This document shows positions 52,433 through 56,841 of a stretch of DNA of 56,841 nucleotides, piece by piece. The stretch spans positions 719,096 through 775,936 of the forward strand of contig BFEA01000168.1 in assembly GCA_003427395.1 (NCBI GenBank), in the 5' to 3' direction. The DNA is from Chara braunii (lineage: Eukaryota; Streptophyta; Charophyceae; Charales; Characeae). The notes beneath the pieces are model-generated. The model searched no databases. It saw only the letters and a program-made list of their open reading frames with translations, and was not told the origin of the DNA. Position 1 is the stretch's first letter, and each line of letters starts with the position of its first letter. A program made the position numbers and the translations under genes.

Positions 52433-53358
52433 ATTCATTGCATTTTACGAGCTGCGCTAATCTGGTCTCCCCATCTCTGGACTTTGGCGTGGATTTTGCG
52501 TGAACTCTCGTGGTGCATATGTTTGGAGTGTCAATATAAGGGGTTCATTGCAGTAGTAGTGTGCCAGCTTATGCTGTGGCAGCTCGTGCATTCTGCTACT
52601 CTCAACTGTGCATTTCAGGAATCTCCCACAAAAGCTTTGGCTCCAGCAATGTTTCACGCATCTCCAATCGTTGTTCAGGCTCCAGCTCTGCAGTAGCAGT
52701 ACTTCACGCTGAGAGAACAGGCTCGGTAACTGATGTGATTGGAGGGAATCTAGCATGACAGGTGGCACATGAGCGATTCAGATGTGGAGGATACGGGCAG
52801 TGCGGGCAGTCCACAAAGATTAGACACATACTATCAAAGAAATGCCTCCCGAAAACAGGCACGACACATGGCATGCTGCTGGCATCCCAGAAAACCGGAT
52901 GACTGGTATTTGCAGTCATTCACAGAAGGCATCTCTCAACCACAACCACACAACAGGCAGCTAAACAGTGGACGAGGTGCAGAAAACACCCGATGCCGAT
53001 GTATCACAGTATTCAAGGATTGGGCTGACAGCGGCAATCCCTTATGTTGTGCACATTCTTTGTTCACAGAATGATGCGTGCATGTGTCACTTGTTCACCA
53101 AAAGGCATGTGTTCTGTCTATTTTTAGTATTTTGCTAAGTGATTGATTAATCACGCTCTTATTCCTCGACTTCGCTATATGCTGGAAACGCCTTAGAGTT
53201 GGAAGTTCCAAATTCATTGGTATGATGCCATATGCAGTCCAGGAAGTGGCTAAATAAACTGCAACTCCTACCTGCGTGATGTCACTCACTTCCTGAACCA
53301 AGCACTTCCTCCTCTGCAATTTCTTAAAGATGCTGCAGACAACCAATGTGCCAAAATA

Positions 53359-53360
<2 letters not shown>
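52433..53360. other. No recognisable gene
   Basis: Short open frames only, none with a known motif. Confidence 0.4.

Positions 53361-53433
<73 letters not shown>
53361..53433. repeat. (AC)n microsatellite
   Basis: A pure AC run of 73 bases, followed by two copies of AGGAGTATGAAGA. Confidence 0.98.
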
Positions 53434-53436
<3 letters not shown>

Positions 53437-53859
53437 GAGTATGAAGACCAGAAGTGAAATAAACAGGAGTATGAAGATCTGAAGAGAAACGCGCAGGAGC
53501 ATACCTTCCCTTATACTCTGCTCTGTGCAAGTGGGCCGTTAACGCACACAGGGATGTGGGCAGCTGCCGCTCTGTTATGTGCCTGATTGAAAACGAAATA
53601 CAGCATGTCGTTCACACGTTCCCATACACATGCGAGAGGCAAGTAGACTTGGAGAGAGAAATTCACACCAAACCAGGTGATGATATTACACAGCGGAAGC
53701 ACTCAAAACCATTAGTAGAATTGAATTTCATTCAATTCTTATTACCCCGTCTCTCTCTCCAGCTCAATCAACAACACAAATTTTGAGAATCCCAACCACG
53801 TTATCAACACCCACGGACCAATTACATACAGAGTTTCATCGAAATATACTCCCTCTTCC

Positions 53860-54560
53860 TTGAGCTCAAGCTATGGTGCTTGCACGCACCCAACCTATCA
53901 AGCCTGCCAATCGCCACACACCCTCCTAAATCCAACACCCCTCTCTGCACCACTCAAGAAGCCCACTGCAGATGAAGTGTCCACTCAGCAGGGCAGCGCA
54001 GCTCCCAGGATGATGAAGAAACTTGATGAAGATGAAGATCTGCCACGTCAAAGAAGAACCGCTGAAAGTGCAGCTTCGGTGGCAGCTGACCAAACCCCAA
54101 CAAGCACCCCAGGAAGCGCTCATCAGCACTTGGGTGCCGAGCCCAGCGCTGTCACCAATGGAGCTGGCAGGCCCCAGCTGTGGCCGCCAGCAGCATGTGG
54201 AGAAGATGCCCTGCGTACATGCCCACAATAACGCAGCAGGGAAGCAACGCCGCCTCCACCAAGACAGTGAAAAAAAAAAAGCAACGATATTCCTCGGCCT
54301 CTGCCTACTTCTACCCGACTTCCCTAGACCTACAACACAGCAGCCACCTACAGACCTATCTGACAGCAAACATCTACGGCCAAACAGTCAATATCTACCT
54401 ACATGCATCTAGGTACAAAGGTAGACTAAGGGGACCCAAGGCTAGGACACACAAAAGAAAGACCTATGGGCCTTCCAGTTTTCAGAAGGGCAAAAAAGGA
54501 CAAAACAACAAGGCTGAAGACTCCGAAGTAGAGACTATGTTCATGGTTCAAGCTCAATAA
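53860..54560 (+). other. Low-confidence broken ORF region
   Basis: Two plus-strand frames, 53860-54231 and 54180-54560, each give over 120 residues. The first is Ala/Ser/Pro-rich with KKLDEDEDLPRQRRTAESAA. The second turns basic and ends GRLRGPKARTHKRKTYGPSS and KGKKGQNNKAEDSEVE. A single frameshift near 54200-54260 might connect them. I recognise no family; it could equally be chance. Confidence 0.25.
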
Positions 54561-54859
54561 GGCTCAAAAAGAGTCAAACACCACAAACTCACTACAGGTC
54601 ATGTCCAAGGAACCCGTCTGTTCTCACTTGCTGGAGTGCGCCAGATATCATACATTCACACACATTGTACAGAATCGCAATAGCTCACACAAAGCTTCAA
54701 TGAGAGATGAATGAGACCAAGGAACTCGGCTCAATTATATTAACCAGATTAAGAGAGTTTATCACAAGTTCAAGATGAACAGCGCCGAACAGGAACACAA
54801 GTCTTCTGCCCTCATCAGAGCATGGAGCTAAGAAGGTAAGTGTCACCATAACTTTCACT

Positions 54860-54861
<2 letters not shown>

Positions 54862-54930
<69 letters not shown>
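54862..54930. repeat. (CT)n microsatellite
   Basis: A CT run of about 69 bases. Confidence 0.97.
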
Positions 54931-54934
<4 letters not shown>

Positions 54935-55465
54935 GTCTTCTCTCTCTCCCTCTGTCCCAATGTAGTAGCCCTGGTCTTCCTACTATCACACATCATCTAT
55001 GCACACTCCCTATCACATGAGGATCTACTCTGAATACTACTCAGTGATGTACTAACTCTATCCCCTCTACTACTAACACAGGCTGGCGCAGCTATGGCTG
55101 CTTCAGCAAGCCAGCGCCCAGCATCTCTCTCCCTTGCGCAGCATCAAGCCAGCACTCTCCCTCTGCATGCTAGCGCACAAGTGCCTTCAGCACTTCCACG
55201 CATCAATGCTACTGGAGATCTGTCATGTGGGAGGCTGGTCTGCTCCTTTATACTAATGTCATGCCTTGCGAGGCCTGAATCAGCCTCCCTTAGGACTCTT
55301 TTCCCTGTCCCAGGCTGTGTAGAGTGTGTCCCAGTACCTTTCCCTCAAGGTCTGCTGCTGCGGGGGCCTTCAGGCCTGAATTTCGGACTTGGGGCCTGTA
55401 TCTAGACTCTCCCTCTGACTTAATTCGTGACTGGGACTTAACCTTTGACTTCTGTTTGAAGAGGC
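54931..55465. other. No recognisable gene
   Basis: The only sizeable frame (55094-55405) is Ala/Ser/Leu-rich with no motif and is not supported as a gene. Confidence 0.4.
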
Positions 55466-55469
55466 ACAC

Positions 55470-55560
55470 CTACTGCCCGAACAGACACATTCTGTACGAA
55501 CAGACACACATACTGCACTTACAGACACATCTCCTGCATGAACAGACATGACTTGCACAC
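55470..55560 (+). repeat. Degenerate ~21-bp minisatellite
   Basis: Variants of GAACAGACACATTCTGTAC recur four times with a period of about 20-24 bases. Confidence 0.7.
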
Positions 55561-56179
55561 CCCCTGGATAAACAGATGTGACTCCCATATCTGAATATTG
55601 CAACTGTTCGTCCAGGGGCACAACTGTGACCTTTGATTTTACTTAGCCAGGATGTGACTTTTGACCCAGAGAACATGTCCTTTGATCTGCTTTCACGAGT
55701 TGGGCTCTGGGCGAGTGACCCCATTATGCTGCATTCGTCAAACAGGGTCTGAATCGGGTAAAGGCCCTTTTGATGGGATGAAGTCCCGGGTTGACTTCAG
55801 CAACTGCAGAAACCGACAAAACAGCAAAGCCCAAGGGCCTAAGACTGCCAAATAGAGACTAATAGCTACAGGTCCAAGGATCAAGCCCAGTAGGGCTTGA
55901 AGCTAACAAACCAAACGTACAAATTACAGGTCACTGGATCAAGTCCCGCAAGGCCCAAACCAAGGAAACAGCAAACACAGTTAGTGTACAGACCCACTGG
56001 GATACTGCGATTTATTGCTTCTTACCGTACCGGGGAGCGAGGACCCACAAGCTACCCAACCAACTACCAACCAAAACGGTTGGAGGGGTACTAGCTGCAG
56101 GATCGTTAAGCTTCCCTAGTTGTGGAGAATGCGAAGATCCGAGAATCTCAGAGGGTTAGGGTGAGATAATCAGATTAAA

Positions 56180-56430
56180 TTGATTAGTTGAATGCGAGGG
56201 TTTTGGCCAGGTAATCAACTTTTAGGCAATCAATCACGTTCTGAAAATCTGCTGGTTGTTGGTCAGATTATCAGTAAGTGTTGGCTGGCTGAGTGTGAGG
56301 GTATCAGCCTGGTAATCAGCTTATAGATAGCCAGCAAAATCCTAAAAATCATATTATTGAAGCTCAGATTAGCAGCAAGAGTTAACTAGTTGAATGCGAG
56401 GGTATGAGCCTGGTAATCAACTTGGCTGAA
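56180..56430 (+). repeat. ~102-bp degenerate tandem repeat, three units
   Basis: The core AGTTGAATGCGAGGGT followed by a GCCTGGTAATCAACTT variant recurs near 56184, 56287 and 56388. Spacers between cores are AT-rich and contain CAGATTA words. Confidence 0.85.
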
Positions 56431-56700
56431 ATCTGATTAATCTCTGGCCGGACTGGGTATCAGTTAGACTCCTCAACTGCTGATCTGTGTATCTGGAAGC
56501 GTGACACGTGGACTCTTCCCTGGATAGGGTAAGGATCTGGCATAATCTGTAAATGGGACTAAGCCTATCATATTCAGTAATAACGCTTCTGTTACGATCC
56601 TGGTCATTTCCCAAGTGCAATTCACAATGAAAGACAATGCCACCAAATTGCGAAAGAAATGAAAGCACTTGCAAAGAGATATGGACCAGAGGAGATAGAA

Positions 56701-56705
56701 AGAAG

Positions 56706-56735
<30 letters not shown>
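56701..56735. repeat. (AGA)n microsatellite
   Basis: A run of AGA trinucleotides; a short (AAT)n run ends the window at 56820-56835. Confidence 0.95.
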
Positions 56736-56737
<2 letters not shown>

Positions 56738-56841
56738 CACCAGCAAGACAAATGACAACTCCCCCTTCTCTCTCCACCTTCCTCCTCCTTCCAACTTCCC
56801 CCAATCTTATTCCTCTTGCAATAATAATAATAATAACAATG

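Noticed and set aside
53860-54231. Ala/Ser/Pro-rich plus-strand ORF as a real gene
   Set aside because: Kept only as a low-confidence region because a competing frame is equally open and no family is recognised.
1-56841. CRISPR array or bacterial operon
   Set aside because: No regular spacer array of the right size; the repeats are tandem minisatellites and the content is eukaryotic retroelements.

Overview
This is a eukaryotic nuclear window, dominated by decayed Ty3/gypsy-type LTR retrotransposons. I could not support any intact host gene, rRNA, tRNA or CRISPR array. The elements carry plant-type features: primer-binding sites that look complementary to an initiator-Met tRNA, chromodomain-ended integrases and long LTRs. 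There is also a short cox2 fragment of streptophyte mitochondrial type. The unusual pol/gag family at 10.9-17.6 kb matches, from memory only, a family I associate with charophyte algae such as Chara braunii. Take the host as a probable streptophyte and the species as unverified.

Layout. 0-7.8 kb: no genes; a pyrimidine-rich block with a ~1.45 kb imperfect tandem duplication that keeps several hairpins, then a GC-richer block with two structured tandem arrays (5.33-6.03 kb and 6.93-7.46 kb). 7.87-19.69 kb: two diverged ~1.3-1.4 kb repeats in inverted orientation bracket a minus-strand Ty3-like element whose ORFs lie in the unusual order pol (17.56 to 13.70 kb) then gag (13.49 to 10.85 kb). 19.68-24.23 kb: a plus-strand Ty3 chromovirus (gag C-terminus, protease, RT, RNase H, integrase, chromodomain) with in-frame stops, its integrase replaced by a hairpin-bearing scar. 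24.2-27 kb: tandem repeats and microsatellites. 27.0-30.2 kb: a heavily decayed plus-strand Ty3 element interrupted by a mitochondrial cox2 fragment and a 546-bp hAT-like non-autonomous transposon. 30.2-33.2 kb: no recognisable gene, two microsatellites and a gap. 33.20-40.29 kb: a young plus-strand Ty3 element with two recognisable LTRs, PBS, gag, protease and pol, whose integrase is cut exactly at the 3' LTR. 40.3-42.9 kb: an unknown broken ORF, the end of another LTR with its PBS, and a 445-bp gap. 42.93-52.12 kb: a near full-length minus-strand chromovirus with both LTRs. 52.1-56.8 kb: a small pol scrap, microsatellites and tandem repeats.

None of the elements looks able to move by itself: every gag-pol examined carries stops, frameshifts, lost protease active sites or truncated integrases. 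Many of the stop codons sit where a glutamine, arginine or tryptophan codon is expected, which fits decay by deamination of methylated cytosine. Three gaps of more than one N, and two single Ns flanked by exact duplications, show that parts of the local structure are assembly joins.
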